From contig NZ_MTQO01000028.1 in NCBI RefSeq assembly GCF_001984155.1, positions 40,644 to 104,643 of the forward strand: a DNA stretch of 64,000 nt, written 5' to 3'. The notes under the pieces were generated by a model. The model saw nothing but the letters and a program-made list of their open reading frames with translations, was not told where the DNA came from and ran no database searches. The translations under genes and the position numbers were made by a program. The stretch comes from Actinosynnema sp. ALI-1.44. GTDB lineage: Bacteria > Actinomycetota > Actinomycetes > Mycobacteriales > Pseudonocardiaceae. The stretch's first letter is position 1, and every line of letters starts with the position of its first letter. This document shows, in pieces, positions 1 through 9,627 of this stretch.

Positions 1-1167
1 AACCTGAACCTCGTGCCACTGCTCCCCACCGAGCATCACGTGCCCCGACCGCGTCGGCGGATCCGCGACAACGGACATCTCGTCGACCAACCGAGAAGTC
101 CACCTCAGAGAGAACTGCGTAACAGCCTGCTCAGCCTCGACCGACCCGTCAAAAGGCGTCGACAGCAACTCGTCGACCAACTCGGACCGAACCCGAGCGA
201 CAGCAGCGTGAAAAGCCTCATCGCTGACGATCCACGAGTCCTTCTCGTGCATCCGCCGCCGCACCAGCTCCAACGACCGCCCAGGCATCCGGGCCTGCCG
301 CCGGACCTCCTCATCGGACAGCCACGCCAGCGTCGCGGCATCGGCCTGCCACTGCCCCAGTTCGGCCGCGACGGGAGCGTGTTGCAGCACACCGATCCGG
401 TGGAAGTCCGTGATGTCGTGGATGGCGTAGGCGATGTCGTCGGCCGTGTCCATCACGGACGCCTCGATGGTCTGCTGCCAGTCGGCCAGCCTGCCGTCGA
501 AAGCCGACCGCGCCTGCTCGAGGTCATCGAGTTCGGTCACGTAGGCCGAGAACTTCGCGGACCCGGTCCCCGGGGCGTCCGACGGCTCGGATGCGCCGCG
601 GGGCGGCTCGTCCATGAACCGGGGGTGCGGCTCGGGGTGGTGCAGCCGCGTCCACGGATACTTCAGCATCGCGGCACGCACGGCGGCGGTCAGATCCAGC
701 CCCACCGCCGACGGTCCGCCGACATCCGTCGTCGTCACGATCCGGAACGTCTGCGCGTTGCCCTCGAATCCGTCGGCCAACGCGAAGCGATGCCTGGCCA
801 GCCGGTCGAGCACCTGCTCACCCAGATGCCCGAACGGCGGATGCCCGAGGTCGTGGGCGAGCGCGGCGGCCTCGACGACGTCCGGGTCGCAGCCGCCGAG
901 CGCGTCGATCAGCGCCGCGTACTCCGGCGCGGCGCGCAGTCGTTCCGCGATCGCCCGCGCCACCTGTGCGACCTTGACGCTGTGGGTCAGCCGGTTGTGC
1001 AGCAGGCCGGAGCCGCTCGCGCTGACCACCTGGGTGACACCGCCGAGACGCGCGAAGAACGGCGATCCCGCCACCCGGTCCCTGTCCACCCGGAACGGGC
1101 TGGCCGCCAGGTCGAACGCTGCCGCGGGCGCTGCGTGTGAGCGCCGCTCCTCTCTCGGATCACTCAT
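1..1167 (-). CDS. dgt: HD-domain deoxynucleoside triphosphate triphosphohydrolase (dGTPase-like), 3' end outside window
   Basis: Read from ATG at 1167 down to the left edge with no stop, so about 389 residues are visible and the C-terminus is missing. The protein has the dGTPase/SAMHD1-like HD signature: RLTHS around residues 59-63 and AHDLGHPPFGHLGE around 104-117, which supply the metal-binding His/Asp residues. A further match is DTADDIAYAIHD, carrying the distal metal Asp. The family hydrolyses dNTPs to deoxynucleoside and tripolyphosphate, controlling dNTP pools. It is transcribed divergently from the flavoprotein gene at 1242, with a 74-bp gap. The family is certain. Substrate preference (dGTP or broad) cannot be read from the sequence. 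Confidence 0.93.
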   Translation of the reverse strand, partial: MSDPREERRSHAAPAAAFDLAASPFRVDRDRVAGSPFFARLGGVTQVVSASGSGLLHNRLTHSVKVAQVARAIAERLRAAPEYAALIDALGGCDPDVVEAAALAHDLGHPPFGHLGEQVLDRLARHRFALADGFEGNAQTFRIVTTTDVGGPSAVGLDLTAAVRAAMLKYPWTRLHHPEPHPRFMDEPPRGASEPSDAPGTGSAKFSAYVTELDDLEQARSAFDGRLADWQQTIEASVMDTADDIAYAIHDITDFHRIGVLQHAPVAAELGQWQADAATLAWLSDEEVRRQARMPGRSLELVRRRMHEKDSWIVSDEAFHAAVARVRSELVDELLSTPFDGSVEAEQAVTQFSLRWTSRLVDEMSVVADPPTRSGHVMLGGEQWHEVQV

Positions 1168-1241
1168 GGCAGCACGGTACTAGGACCAGCTCACTGGACC
1201 TCCCGCGACGACGCTCCGACACGGCGTGGTCCAATCGGGAT

Positions 1242-2336
1242 ATGCCCGACGTCTTGATCGCGGGCGCCGGGCCGTCGGGGTGGGCGCTCGCCGCGCACTG
1301 TGCCCGGCTCGGGCTGGAGACCACGATCGTGGCGCCGCAGCCGCTGCGCAGGTGGCCCGCGACCTACGGCCTGTGGGGTGATGAGCTGGCGTTGCTGCCG
1401 CCGGACGTCACCGCGGCCGAGCCGAAGGTCGTCAAGGCGTACACCAGCAGGGAGCACGTGATTCCCCGGCGCTACGCCATCCTGGACAACGAGCGGCTGA
1501 TGGCCGCGCTGAGCAAGAACGTCTCGGTGGTCAGCGGCCGCGTCGTCGACGCGGCAGACGGAACGCTCCAACTCGCGGACGGCAGGGTCCTCACCGCGAG
1601 AACCGTCGTGAACGCGATGGGTTCACGCGGCGGCACGGCCGAGCAGACCGCGTACGGGATCACCGTCCCCGAGGAGGTCGCCGCGCCCGTCGTCGCGCCG
1701 GGCGAGGCGATCTTCATGGACTGGCGGTCGGAACACAACACGTTCCTCTACGCGATGCCACTCGGCGGCGGCAAAGTGCTGCTCGAGGAGACGGCATTGG
1801 CCCGTCGCCCGGCAATGGATTTCCGAACGCTGCGACTCGCACTGGCCGAACGCCTCGCGTCGTACGGGATAAAGATCGACATGGCCGATGTCGAACGCGT
1901 GCGTTTCCCACTCGATGTGCCGAAGCCGAAACGCGAGCGAGTGCTCCCATTCGGCGCGGCCGCCGGATTCGTCCACCCCGCCGCCGGATACAGCGTGGGC
2001 GAGGCATTCCGGCTGGCGCCGATGATCGCCGCGGCGATCGCGGCAGGCGAAGACCCCTGGCCATCACTGTGGTCGCCCCGCGCGCGACTGGTGCATTTCC
2101 TCAGGCACTGCGGCCTCGAAACACTGTTGTCACTCTCCGCAGCCGAGACGCTACGTTTCTTCGAGTTATTTTTTGACCTACCACCCGATGCTCAGCGTGG
2201 CTATCTTTCCGGCCGGGACGACCCGGGCGCGACGATCGCCGCAATGCTGCGCATCTTCCGGAAAGCATCCGGTCGGACACGCATGGTGTGCGCCAAATCG
2301 GTGATTGTCCGAGTCAGGCACGTGAACACTCGGTGA
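1242..2336 (+). CDS. crtY: Lycopene beta-cyclase-like FAD flavoprotein (CrtY/CrtL type)
   Basis: 364 residues from ATG 1242. An open frame continues upstream to 1137, but only ATG 1242 places the Rossmann motif GAGPSG at residues 7-12, where this family has it. The N-terminal dinucleotide-binding fold (VLIAGAGPSGWALA), the YGLWGDE segment, the FMDWR segment and the late GAAAGFVHPAAGYSVG motif are those of plant/actinobacterial lycopene cyclases. These cyclise the ends of lycopene to beta-ionone rings at the membrane. No other carotenoid gene (crtE, B, I) lies nearby, so it would act with enzymes encoded elsewhere. A related flavoprotein of unknown substrate is the main alternative. Confidence 0.85.
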   Translation: MPDVLIAGAGPSGWALAAHCARLGLETTIVAPQPLRRWPATYGLWGDELALLPPDVTAAEPKVVKAYTSREHVIPRRYAILDNERLMAALSKNVSVVSGRVVDAADGTLQLADGRVLTARTVVNAMGSRGGTAEQTAYGITVPEEVAAPVVAPGEAIFMDWRSEHNTFLYAMPLGGGKVLLEETALARRPAMDFRTLRLALAERLASYGIKIDMADVERVRFPLDVPKPKRERVLPFGAAAGFVHPAAGYSVGEAFRLAPMIAAAIAAGEDPWPSLWSPRARLVHFLRHCGLETLLSLSAAETLRFFELFFDLPPDAQRGYLSGRDDPGATIAAMLRIFRKASGRTRMVCAKSVIVRVRHVNTR

Positions 2337-2369
2337 CGAATTCGTCGAAACGGGCACTCGTTCGGCAGT

Positions 2370-4052
2370 ATGTGTTCCGTGTCCGCGACGCAAGAAGTGA
2401 ACTTCGCGTTCCAGCCGTTGCTCAGCACACGTACTGGCCGCGTCATCGCCATCGAGGCGCTCCCCGTGCCGTCGTCCGGCAACATCCACGGCCTGCTCAA
2501 GGCCGCGGGCCGGGCGGGACAGCTGACAAAAACCGACATCGCCCTCGCCGGGCACGCGCTGCTCGCCGCCGATGGCCAGGACCCGGCGATTCCGCTGCAC
2601 GTCAACATCCTGGCGTCGACGGCGGCCCGCACCGACGAGCTGCTGCACCAGCTGCTGCCGGTGCTGCGGCACACCAAGCGGCACAGCAGGGACGTCGTCT
2701 TCGAGATCGGCACACCGTTCTGCCAGGCGCGCCGGGCCGACCTGCTCGCGGGCATCGTGAAGCTGCGAGCCGAGGGCTTCCGGATCGCGCTGGACGGCAT
2801 CGGCGACGGTGACGTACCGCTGGCGCTGCTCGCCGAGGCCGCGCCGGACATGGTCAAGATCCAGTCGAAGCTGCTGGCCAACCCCGACGACGCGGCCACC
2901 ATGGCGATGCTCGACGCGCTCGTGCGCCTCGCGGCGCGCACCGAATCACGCCTCGCCGCGGTCAACGTGACCAACGACAGCCAGCTGGCCACGTTGAGCA
3001 GGCTCGGCGTGCGGGTGGCGCAAGGCGAGTACCTCGCCGACTCGATCGACGACCCGAAACGCACCCAGGCGCTCGCCGAGGCCGCGGAGCGGCGGGTCAC
3101 CGCCGTGCAGCCGCCGAAGGTCACCGACTTCCTGCACCCCGCGCTGATGTTGCCGGTGACCGCGACCGCCGAGGAGGTCCGCGCCACGCTCGCCGAGCGC
3201 CCGGACGTCAACGGCATCGTCCTGGTCGACGAGGCGTGGCGGCCGCAGTGGTCCATCGACCGCAGCCGGTTCCTGCTGATCGTCGCCGGACCGTACGGAC
3301 ACGCGCTGCACGCCAAGCGCGCCGCGGCCAGGCACGCGGACCGGCCGCTGCTGATCGACCGCGAGGCGACCGGCATGGAGTTGCTCGAACTGGTCGGCGA
3401 CACCGACTGGGAACGCACCGGCGACGACGTCGTGGTCACCGACGAGGGCGGCCGGTGCGTCGGCATCGTCCGGGCGAGCGACGTCATCCGCGGTGTCGCG
3501 GACATGAAGGTGGAGCAGGCCGTCTCGCTCAACCCGCTGACCAGGCTGCCGGGCACGGACGCGATCGCGCGCGAGGTCGACCGGCGGATCTCCGACGGCG
3601 AGATGTTCGTCATCGCGTGGCTGGACGTGGACGCGTTCAAGACCGTCAACGACTCGCTCGGCTTCGCCGCCGGTGACGACCTGATCAGGATGTTCGGCCG
3701 CACAGTCACCGACGCGTCGTCGACCATGCCCAACGTGCTCGTCGGCCACGTCGGCGGTGACGACTTCCTGCTGGTCACCGACCTCGACGAGATCTCCACG
3801 CTCGCCGGGGTGCTGCTGGACAACGAGTGGTCAGCCGAGGGCATGCCGGTCACGGTGTCGATCGCGTCCCTGTTGTGCGCCGTGAACAGCGTTACCTCCT
3901 ACCGTGAGGCGTCGGCACTGCTCGCGCCGCTGAAGAAGCAGGCGAAGTCCGTCCCCGGGGCGAGCTGGGTGCTGGGACGGCCGGGATCCGACCGGGTGGA
4001 CGTGCTGCGCGGCCGTGCCGCACGGGGGCAGGTGGCGCAGCCCGTGGCGTAG
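2370..4052 (+). CDS. Degenerate EAL-CBS-GGDEF domain protein (cyclic-di-GMP signalling)
   Basis: 560 residues. An N-terminal EAL-type domain (residues ~10-240) begins with EALPVP and keeps the NIL motif Asn, but the catalytic DDFG segment reads LDGIGDG and the usual EAL-R is absent. A CBS-like region follows (~250-385), including the VVVTDEGGRCVGIVRASDVI pattern. A C-terminal GGDEF-like domain (~390-540) contains the conserved LDVDAFKTVND and has GGDDF at the signature. No I-site RxxD is visible before it. No signal peptide or membrane segment is seen, so it is cytosolic. The degenerate motifs suggest a c-di-GMP sensor/effector or a weak cyclase rather than an active phosphodiesterase. It follows the cyclase-like gene by 33 bp and may be cotranscribed. 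Confidence 0.88.
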   Translation: MCSVSATQEVNFAFQPLLSTRTGRVIAIEALPVPSSGNIHGLLKAAGRAGQLTKTDIALAGHALLAADGQDPAIPLHVNILASTAARTDELLHQLLPVLRHTKRHSRDVVFEIGTPFCQARRADLLAGIVKLRAEGFRIALDGIGDGDVPLALLAEAAPDMVKIQSKLLANPDDAATMAMLDALVRLAARTESRLAAVNVTNDSQLATLSRLGVRVAQGEYLADSIDDPKRTQALAEAAERRVTAVQPPKVTDFLHPALMLPVTATAEEVRATLAERPDVNGIVLVDEAWRPQWSIDRSRFLLIVAGPYGHALHAKRAAARHADRPLLIDREATGMELLELVGDTDWERTGDDVVVTDEGGRCVGIVRASDVIRGVADMKVEQAVSLNPLTRLPGTDAIAREVDRRISDGEMFVIAWLDVDAFKTVNDSLGFAAGDDLIRMFGRTVTDASSTMPNVLVGHVGGDDFLLVTDLDEISTLAGVLLDNEWSAEGMPVTVSIASLLCAVNSVTSYREASALLAPLKKQAKSVPGASWVLGRPGSDRVDVLRGRAARGQVAQPVA

Positions 4053-4190
4053 CGATCTTCGGCGCGACCACAACTTTCGAAACTTCCCGTCAGGTGCTAA
4101 CGAACCCACCAGAAAACCGATCAGTGTGGAAAAGGTTGGCACGAGCAGAGGGAGTTGTGGCCCTGGATCGCGGGCCATTCAGGGGGAGCA

Positions 4191-5633
4191 ATGGACCGTT
4201 TGACCGACGGCTCCGATCTCGTCGAGGTTCTCGGCGACTGGACGAGCACGTCTGCCGGGCGGGCGCCGCTGTACCGGAGGTTGGCCGAGGCTGTGCGCCG
4301 GGCCATCCACGCAGGTGATCTGCATGCCGGTGAACGGTTGCCGTCCGAGCGTGATCTGGCGCGAGCTCTTGCGGTGAGCCGCGCGACCGTGGTGTCTGCG
4401 TACGACGAGCTGCGCTCCATCGGCCTGGTCGACAGCAGACGTGGCAGTGGGACGCGGGTGGTCAGACCGCCCGGGTTCCGGCCGAGTGTGGAGGGGCGGG
4501 TCCTCGGCCGGGCGACACCGATCATCAACCGCGCCACCGAAGGGCCAGGCGAGATCATCTCGCTGGCCAGAGCCTACGACCCCGGCGCGCCGCACCTGCG
4601 CGGAGCGCTGCTCGACCTGGTGCACGCGGATCTGCCCGCGCTGCTCAACGGGTCGGGCTACCACCCCGCCGGGCTGCCGGAGCTGCGTTCGGCCGTCGCG
4701 GCCCACCTGACCAGCACCGGGCTGGCCACCGAACCCAAACAGGTGGTCGTCACCACCGGCGCCCAGCAGGCGATCGGCCTGATCACCCAGATGTACCTGC
4801 GGCGCGGCTGGACGGCTGTGGTGGAGACACCGAGCTGGCCCGGCTGTCTGGACGTGCTCAGGGCGACCGGTGTCCGCCTGGTCGGCGTGGACCTGGACAG
4901 CGAGGGCATCCGCGCGGACGTGCTGAGCCGTGTGATGGCCGAGCACCAGCCGGACCTGTTGTACGTCATGCCGACGTACCACAACCCGACCGGTGTGCTG
5001 ATGTCCACGAGCAGGCGCAGGCGGATCGTGGAACTGGCCGCGCGGTACGCCGTACCGGTCGTGGAGGACCACGCGTACACCATCGGCGCCGCCGAGGGCG
5101 CTCCACCGCCGATCGCCGCTTTCGCGGGAACCAACGCGGAAGTGCTCACGATCGGGTCGCTGGCCAAGTCGGTGTGGGCGGGTCTGCGGGTCGGCTGGGT
5201 GCGGTCGTCCATCGAGACCGCTGAGCGACTGGCCCGGCACAAGGCGCTGGCCGACCTCGGCAGCCCGGTGCTCGACCAGGCACTGGCGGCGCGGCTGTTG
5301 CCGCAACTGCCCGACCTGGCCAGCGCCAGGATCAGCCAGCTGCGCGAACGGCTCGGCCGGGTGCGTGAGCTGTTGACCCACAACCTGCCCGAATGGCGGT
5401 GGCGCACACCGGACGGCGGATCCGCGCTGTGGATCGAACTGCCCGGCACCGACGCCCGGATCTTCGCGCAGACCGCGCTGCGGCACGGGGTCGAAGTGGT
5501 GCCCGGCGCGGCCACGGACCCGTCCGGCGCGCACGACAACTTCATCCGTTTCCCGTTCGCGTTCCCCGACGACGTGCTCACCGAACTGGTCAACCGCCTC
5601 AGCAAGGCGTGGGCGGAGGGCAGACGCGGCTAG
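4191..5633 (+). CDS. MocR/PdxR-type GntR-aminotransferase fusion regulator
   Basis: 480 residues. ATG 4191 is chosen because AGGGGGA sits just upstream; the frame stays open back to 4155. The N-terminal GntR winged helix (~25-95) has LPSERDLARALAVSR and the RRGSGTRV wing. The rest is a class I aminotransferase fold: the NPTG motif near residue 265 (MPTYHNPTG) and the PLP lysine in GSLAKSVWAGLRVGW near residue 326. Proteins of this family use PLP binding to sense vitamin B6 or amino compounds and control a nearby gene. No PdxS/T or amino-acid gene is adjacent, so the target is unknown. It is convergent with the response regulator, separated by a stem-loop. Confidence 0.93.
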   Translation: MDRLTDGSDLVEVLGDWTSTSAGRAPLYRRLAEAVRRAIHAGDLHAGERLPSERDLARALAVSRATVVSAYDELRSIGLVDSRRGSGTRVVRPPGFRPSVEGRVLGRATPIINRATEGPGEIISLARAYDPGAPHLRGALLDLVHADLPALLNGSGYHPAGLPELRSAVAAHLTSTGLATEPKQVVVTTGAQQAIGLITQMYLRRGWTAVVETPSWPGCLDVLRATGVRLVGVDLDSEGIRADVLSRVMAEHQPDLLYVMPTYHNPTGVLMSTSRRRRIVELAARYAVPVVEDHAYTIGAAEGAPPPIAAFAGTNAEVLTIGSLAKSVWAGLRVGWVRSSIETAERLARHKALADLGSPVLDQALAARLLPQLPDLASARISQLRERLGRVRELLTHNLPEWRWRTPDGGSALWIELPGTDARIFAQTALRHGVEVVPGAATDPSGAHDNFIRFPFAFPDDVLTELVNRLSKAWAEGRRG

Positions 5634-5639
5634 GTCGTG

Positions 5640-5666
5640 TCCCAGCTACCCGAGTTCTAGCTGGGA
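5640..5666. terminator. Stem-loop between convergent genes
   Basis: Arms TCCCAGCTA (5640-5648) and TAGCTGGGA (5658-5666) are perfectly complementary around a 9-nt loop. The element sits between the MocR stop and the response-regulator stop and includes the latter's TAG. There is no long T-run, as is usual for actinobacterial terminators. It probably acts in both directions. Confidence 0.5.
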
Positions 5667-6307
5667 GTCACGAACCCCGATTCGTAGGCGGTGATCACGG
5701 CCTGGGTCCGGTCGCGGGCGTGCAGCTTCGACAGCACGTTGCCCACATGCGTTTTCACCGTCTGCACACTGACGAACAACCGGTCCGATATCTCCACATT
5801 GGACAACCCGGTGGCCATCAGCCTGAGCACCTCGGCCTCCCGGTCGGTCAGACCTGCCTCCCGCAGGCCTGACCGACCGGGTTCCAGTCCGCGCTGCCCG
5901 GCCAGCAGCCGGATCTTGTCGGGGAACAGCAGCGAATCACCGGCCACGACCACCCTGACCGCCCGCACGATCTCCGCCGGACGGGCCCGTTTGAGCAGGA
6001 AACCGTTGGCTCCGGCGCGAAGGGCGTCGTAGACGTAGTCGTCGTTCTCGAACGTCGTCACGACGATGATCTTCGGCGGCTCGGCCACCCGGTCGATGAG
6101 GTGCCGGGTCGCCTGGATCCCGTCCACCGCGGGCATCCGCACGTCCATCAGCACCACGTCCGGCGCGAGCCTGGTGACCAGCGGCAGCACGTCGGCACCG
6201 TCGTCGGCCTCACCGACGACCTCGAGGTCCGGCTCGGCGTCGATGATCGCCCGCAGGCCCGCCCTGATCAGCTCCTCGTCGTCGACGAGCAGCACCTTGA
6301 CGCTCAC
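5657..6307 (-). CDS. NarL/LuxR-family response regulator
   Basis: 216 residues. Receiver domain 1-120 with the acidic pair in LLVDDEE, the phospho-acceptor Asp in VVLMDVRMP (near residue 54), the Thr in VVTTF and the Lys in FLLKRA. LuxR-type HTH at ~150-212 (LTDREAEVLRLMATGLSN and SVQTVKTHVGNVLSKL). It is the partner of the histidine kinase immediately upstream on the same strand (36-bp gap). The phosphorylated protein would bind DNA as a dimer. The regulon is not evident; the UbiB-like gene diverging from the kinase is one candidate. Confidence 0.96.
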   Translation of the reverse strand: MSVKVLLVDDEELIRAGLRAIIDAEPDLEVVGEADDGADVLPLVTRLAPDVVLMDVRMPAVDGIQATRHLIDRVAEPPKIIVVTTFENDDYVYDALRAGANGFLLKRARPAEIVRAVRVVVAGDSLLFPDKIRLLAGQRGLEPGRSGLREAGLTDREAEVLRLMATGLSNVEISDRLFVSVQTVKTHVGNVLSKLHARDRTQAVITAYESGFVTPS

Positions 6308-6343
6308 AGTACCTTCCTCACAGCCCCGTCCTCACAGCAACGA

Positions 6344-7603
6344 TCACAGGGGAATCCTCGCTCTCACCCGCCACGTCCCGTCGTCGGGACCGGCCTCGAT
6401 CTGTCCACGTAGGACGGCAACGCGCTCGCGCATGCCCGGGATGCCCCGCCCGCCCCGGCCCGTGGGCGGCCGTCCGGTCAGCGGGTTGGCCGCCTCCACC
6501 CGCAACGCTTCCGGACTCGCTGCCAGGCTCAGCGTCACGGTGACGGCACCCTCGACCCTTCCCGCGTGCTTCAACGCGTTCGTCAGGCACTCCTGCACGA
6601 TCCGGTACGCCTCGGTCGACACCGCGAAGGGCACCCCGGCCAGGTCACCGGTGATCCTCGTCTCGACCGCCACCCCGGACAACCGCATTGTCTCAAGCAG
6701 CTGCTCCAGATCCGCCAGCGTGTGCTGCGGCTGCGTGCCCGGCTGGTCCTCCCTGAGCAGGCCGAGCACGTGGTCGAGATCGGCGAGCGCGCCGCGGGCG
6801 GACTCCTCGATCGCCGACAGCGCGCGCTTGGCGAACCGCGGATCGGCGTCCAGCACCCGGCCCGCGGCGCTGGCCTGGATGGTGACCACGCTCAGCGCGT
6901 GCCCGACCGAGTCGTGCAGTTCCCTGGCCAGGCGGTTGCGTTCGGCGAGTTGTTCGGCGCGCCGGGTCAGCTCGGCGAGGTGGTCGGCGGGCGTCGGGCC
7001 GAGCAGCACCTGCGAGAGCTTGGTCATCCCCACTCCGGCCAGGTTCACCAGGTGCACCAGCAGGACCGTCACGACCACGGAGACGGCCGGGATCCACGCC
7101 GACTGCCACCCGACCGGCACCCGGACCGGCGTGTTCTGCACGATCAGCCATTCCCCGGTGAACGGCGCGAGGAACGACTGCAGCATGCCGATCGGGACGA
7201 ACAGCGTGCAGCCGCCGACGACCGCGCCGACGACGATGTGCACCAGGAACCACTGGCACGTCTTCCACCGGGCCTCCAGGTTGGTGGCACGCAGGGACGC
7301 CTGCGCCGGAACCCCCGGGCCGAGCAGTTCACGCGCGGCGGTTCCCTCGACGACCCGCACGGCGGGGATGAACGACGTACCGGCCGCCCACACGACGATG
7401 GCGAGCGCCATGGTCACGGCGACGACCAGTGGTTGCTCCGCGGTGTCGGTGGGCAGCAGCATGCCGAGCACCGGCGGCACGATCGCGAAGCCCGCGAGCG
7501 CGAACGGGACGATGAGGGTCGCGCCCAGCACGAAATAGGTCCAGCGCCGATACGTCAGCCGCCTGCCGACCGGCCCGAAGACCGCCCTGATCACTCCCGC
7601 CAC
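6344..7603 (-). CDS. HisKA_3-type sensor histidine kinase
   Basis: 419 residues from GTG 7603, chosen because GAGGA lies 7 bases upstream. Starts further up (the frame is open to 7729) would run into the divergent gene. The N-terminal half carries about six hydrophobic segments (for example FVLGATLIVPFALAGFAIV and IVVGAVVGGCTLFVPIG), so it is a membrane kinase with little extracellular sensor. The dimerisation/phospho-acceptor motif is ARELHDSVGHALS with His near 230. The ATP-binding domain has VQECLTNALKHA and GRGGRGIPGMRERV. It pairs with the NarL regulator at 5657-6307. The stimulus is unknown. Confidence 0.95.
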   Translation of the reverse strand: MAGVIRAVFGPVGRRLTYRRWTYFVLGATLIVPFALAGFAIVPPVLGMLLPTDTAEQPLVVAVTMALAIVVWAAGTSFIPAVRVVEGTAARELLGPGVPAQASLRATNLEARWKTCQWFLVHIVVGAVVGGCTLFVPIGMLQSFLAPFTGEWLIVQNTPVRVPVGWQSAWIPAVSVVVTVLLVHLVNLAGVGMTKLSQVLLGPTPADHLAELTRRAEQLAERNRLARELHDSVGHALSVVTIQASAAGRVLDADPRFAKRALSAIEESARGALADLDHVLGLLREDQPGTQPQHTLADLEQLLETMRLSGVAVETRITGDLAGVPFAVSTEAYRIVQECLTNALKHAGRVEGAVTVTLSLAASPEALRVEAANPLTGRPPTGRGGRGIPGMRERVAVLRGQIEAGPDDGTWRVRARIPL

Positions 7604-7689
7604 GACCAGATCCTCACATGCCCGCGGACGAGGCGACTCACTCCCAGGCGTGAACCGGGTCCACCCCGGGATGTGATTGGGTCTGCGGC

Positions 7690-9627
7690 ATGCAGGTCGT
7701 GTTCTACTTGATCGCGGGCGCCACGACACTGGTGCTGTCCGCGTGGATCCTGGTCGCCGGGGCCCGCAAGGTCCTCGGTGTCCGCGTCGGCACGATCCGG
7801 GCGGTGATCGCGGCCTTCGCGGCGTGGAGCGTCGCCGGGTTCGTCGCCGCGCGGGTACCGAAGTACTACTCGGAAGGCAACGAGGAAGCCTTCCTGCTGT
7901 TCATCATCCCGCTGTTCGGCGGCACGCTCCTCATCGCGGTCGCGATCCTGTTCGTGCTCGAGGTGATGAAGCCGAGTGGTACCGGGATGTGGTTCGTCGG
8001 CGGGCTGCGCGCCATCCCCGGCCGGATCAGCCGGGCCAGGCGGTACTCCAGGATCACCCGCGTCGCGATCAAGCACGGCCTCGGCCCGGCGCTGCGCGGC
8101 AGGCTGCGCACCAACGACCCGGTGAAACGCGCCCAGGTCGCCCGGTCGTTGCGCAAGGCGCTCGAGGAAGCGGGCGTCACGTTCGTCAAGCTCGGCCAGG
8201 TCCTGTCCACCAGGGCCGACCTGCTGCCCGCCGAGTTCGTCGAGGAGCTGAGCAGGCTGCAGGACCAGGTCTCCCCCGCCCCGCGCGAGCAGATCGACGC
8301 CGTGCTGCGCGAGGAACTCGGCGACCCGGATCAGGTGTTCCGCGAGATCGGCACCGCTCCCCTGGCCAGCGCGTCGGTGGCGCAGGTCTACAAGGCGACG
8401 CTGGCTGACGGCACGGACGCGGTGGTGAAGGTGCAGCGGCCGGGCATCCGCTCGATCGTGGAACGCGACCTCGACATCATGTACCGCCTGGCGAACACGC
8501 TGGAGGAGCGCACGCAGTGGGCGCGCAGGCTCGGCGTGCTCGCCCTCGCCGACGGGTTCGCCAAGGCGCTGCTGGAGGAACTCGACTTCCGGGGCGAGGC
8601 CAAGAACATCCAGGCCGTCGCGGCCGACACCACAGTCCGCGTGCCCGTCGTGCACCGCGCGACGACCCGCGTGCTGATCATGGACAGGCTGGCGGGCACG
8701 CCGTTGGGTTCGGCGGGCGCGCAGATCGACGCGCGCGGGCTCGACCGCGACGAACTGGCCCGGTCGCTGCTGCACTGCTTGCTGCGCCAGGTGATGCGCA
8801 ACGGCGTGTTCCACGCGGACCCGCACCCCGGCAACGTGATGCTGCTGGACAACGGGCAACTCGGCCTGCTGGACTTCGGCTCGGTCGGCAGGCTGGACGG
8901 TTCGCTGCGCACCGGCCTGCAGAACCTGCTGGTCGCCATCGACCGCGGCGACCCGGCCGCGCTGCGCGACGGGCTGCTCGAAGTGGTGTCCCGGCCGGAC
9001 GACATCGACGAGCTGAAGCTGGAACGGGCACTGGGCCAGTTCATCGCCCGGCACTTCACCGGCGGCGCCGCCCCGGACGTGGAGATGTTCACCGACCTGT
9101 TCCGCCTGGTGACGGCGTACGGCCTGAGCGTGCCGCCGGAGATCGCCGCGGTGTTCCGCGCACTGGCCACAATGGAGGGAACGCTCGCCGGGCTCGCGCC
9201 GGGGTTCAACATCGTCGTCGAGTCCCGCTCGTACGCCTCGATCCGGCTGACCGAGCAGATGGACCCGGCGTCGCTGCGCAAGACCGCGACCGAGGAACTG
9301 CTGACGCTGCTGCCGGTGCTGCGGCGGTTGCCGCGCAGGATCGACCGGATCGGTGGCGCGCTGGAGGAAGGCAGGCTGTCGGTCAACGTGCGGCTGTTCG
9401 CCGACGAACGGGACCGCAAGATGATCACCAGCATCGTGCACCAGGTGCTGCTGGCTTTCATCGGCGCGACAACGGGAATCATGGCAGTCCTGCTGCTGGG
9501 CACGACCGGCGGGCCACGGCTGGCCAACGACATCACGTTGTACCAGGTGTTCGGCTACAACCTCCTGGTGATCAGCATCCTCATCGGACTCCGCCTCCTC
9601 TTCACCGTCTTCCGCAACCAGCGCTGA
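7690..9627 (+). CDS. ABC1/UbiB-family atypical kinase, membrane-anchored
   Basis: 645 residues. Three hydrophobic segments at the N-terminus, an ABC1/UbiB kinase-like core at ~120-450, and two transmembrane helices at the very C-terminus. Family motifs are visible: FVKLGQVLSTR (KxGQ), LASASVAQVYKA (the Ala-rich loop replacing the P-loop), the ATP lysine in VVKVQRPG, HADPHPGN (catalytic loop) and LLDFGSVG (DFG equivalent). Members support isoprenoid-quinone or lipid metabolism through ATPase activity. In this actinobacterium menaquinone or another prenyl lipid is the likelier client (inference). The three extra N-terminal helices are unusual against the basic family. The gene diverges from the histidine kinase. 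Confidence 0.92.
   Translation: MQVVFYLIAGATTLVLSAWILVAGARKVLGVRVGTIRAVIAAFAAWSVAGFVAARVPKYYSEGNEEAFLLFIIPLFGGTLLIAVAILFVLEVMKPSGTGMWFVGGLRAIPGRISRARRYSRITRVAIKHGLGPALRGRLRTNDPVKRAQVARSLRKALEEAGVTFVKLGQVLSTRADLLPAEFVEELSRLQDQVSPAPREQIDAVLREELGDPDQVFREIGTAPLASASVAQVYKATLADGTDAVVKVQRPGIRSIVERDLDIMYRLANTLEERTQWARRLGVLALADGFAKALLEELDFRGEAKNIQAVAADTTVRVPVVHRATTRVLIMDRLAGTPLGSAGAQIDARGLDRDELARSLLHCLLRQVMRNGVFHADPHPGNVMLLDNGQLGLLDFGSVGRLDGSLRTGLQNLLVAIDRGDPAALRDGLLEVVSRPDDIDELKLERALGQFIARHFTGGAAPDVEMFTDLFRLVTAYGLSVPPEIAAVFRALATMEGTLAGLAPGFNIVVESRSYASIRLTEQMDPASLRKTATEELLTLLPVLRRLPRRIDRIGGALEEGRLSVNVRLFADERDRKMITSIVHQVLLAFIGATTGIMAVLLLGTTGGPRLANDITLYQVFGYNLLVISILIGLRLLFTVFRNQR

Noticed and set aside
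13..1140. 375-codon plus-strand open frame at the left edge
   Set aside because: Antisense of the HD-domain dNTPase, which carries intact catalytic motifs on the minus strand.
7591..9441. 616-codon minus-strand open frame
   Set aside because: Antisense of the UbiB-like gene; composed mostly of Arg, Gln, Val and His as in typical GC shadows.
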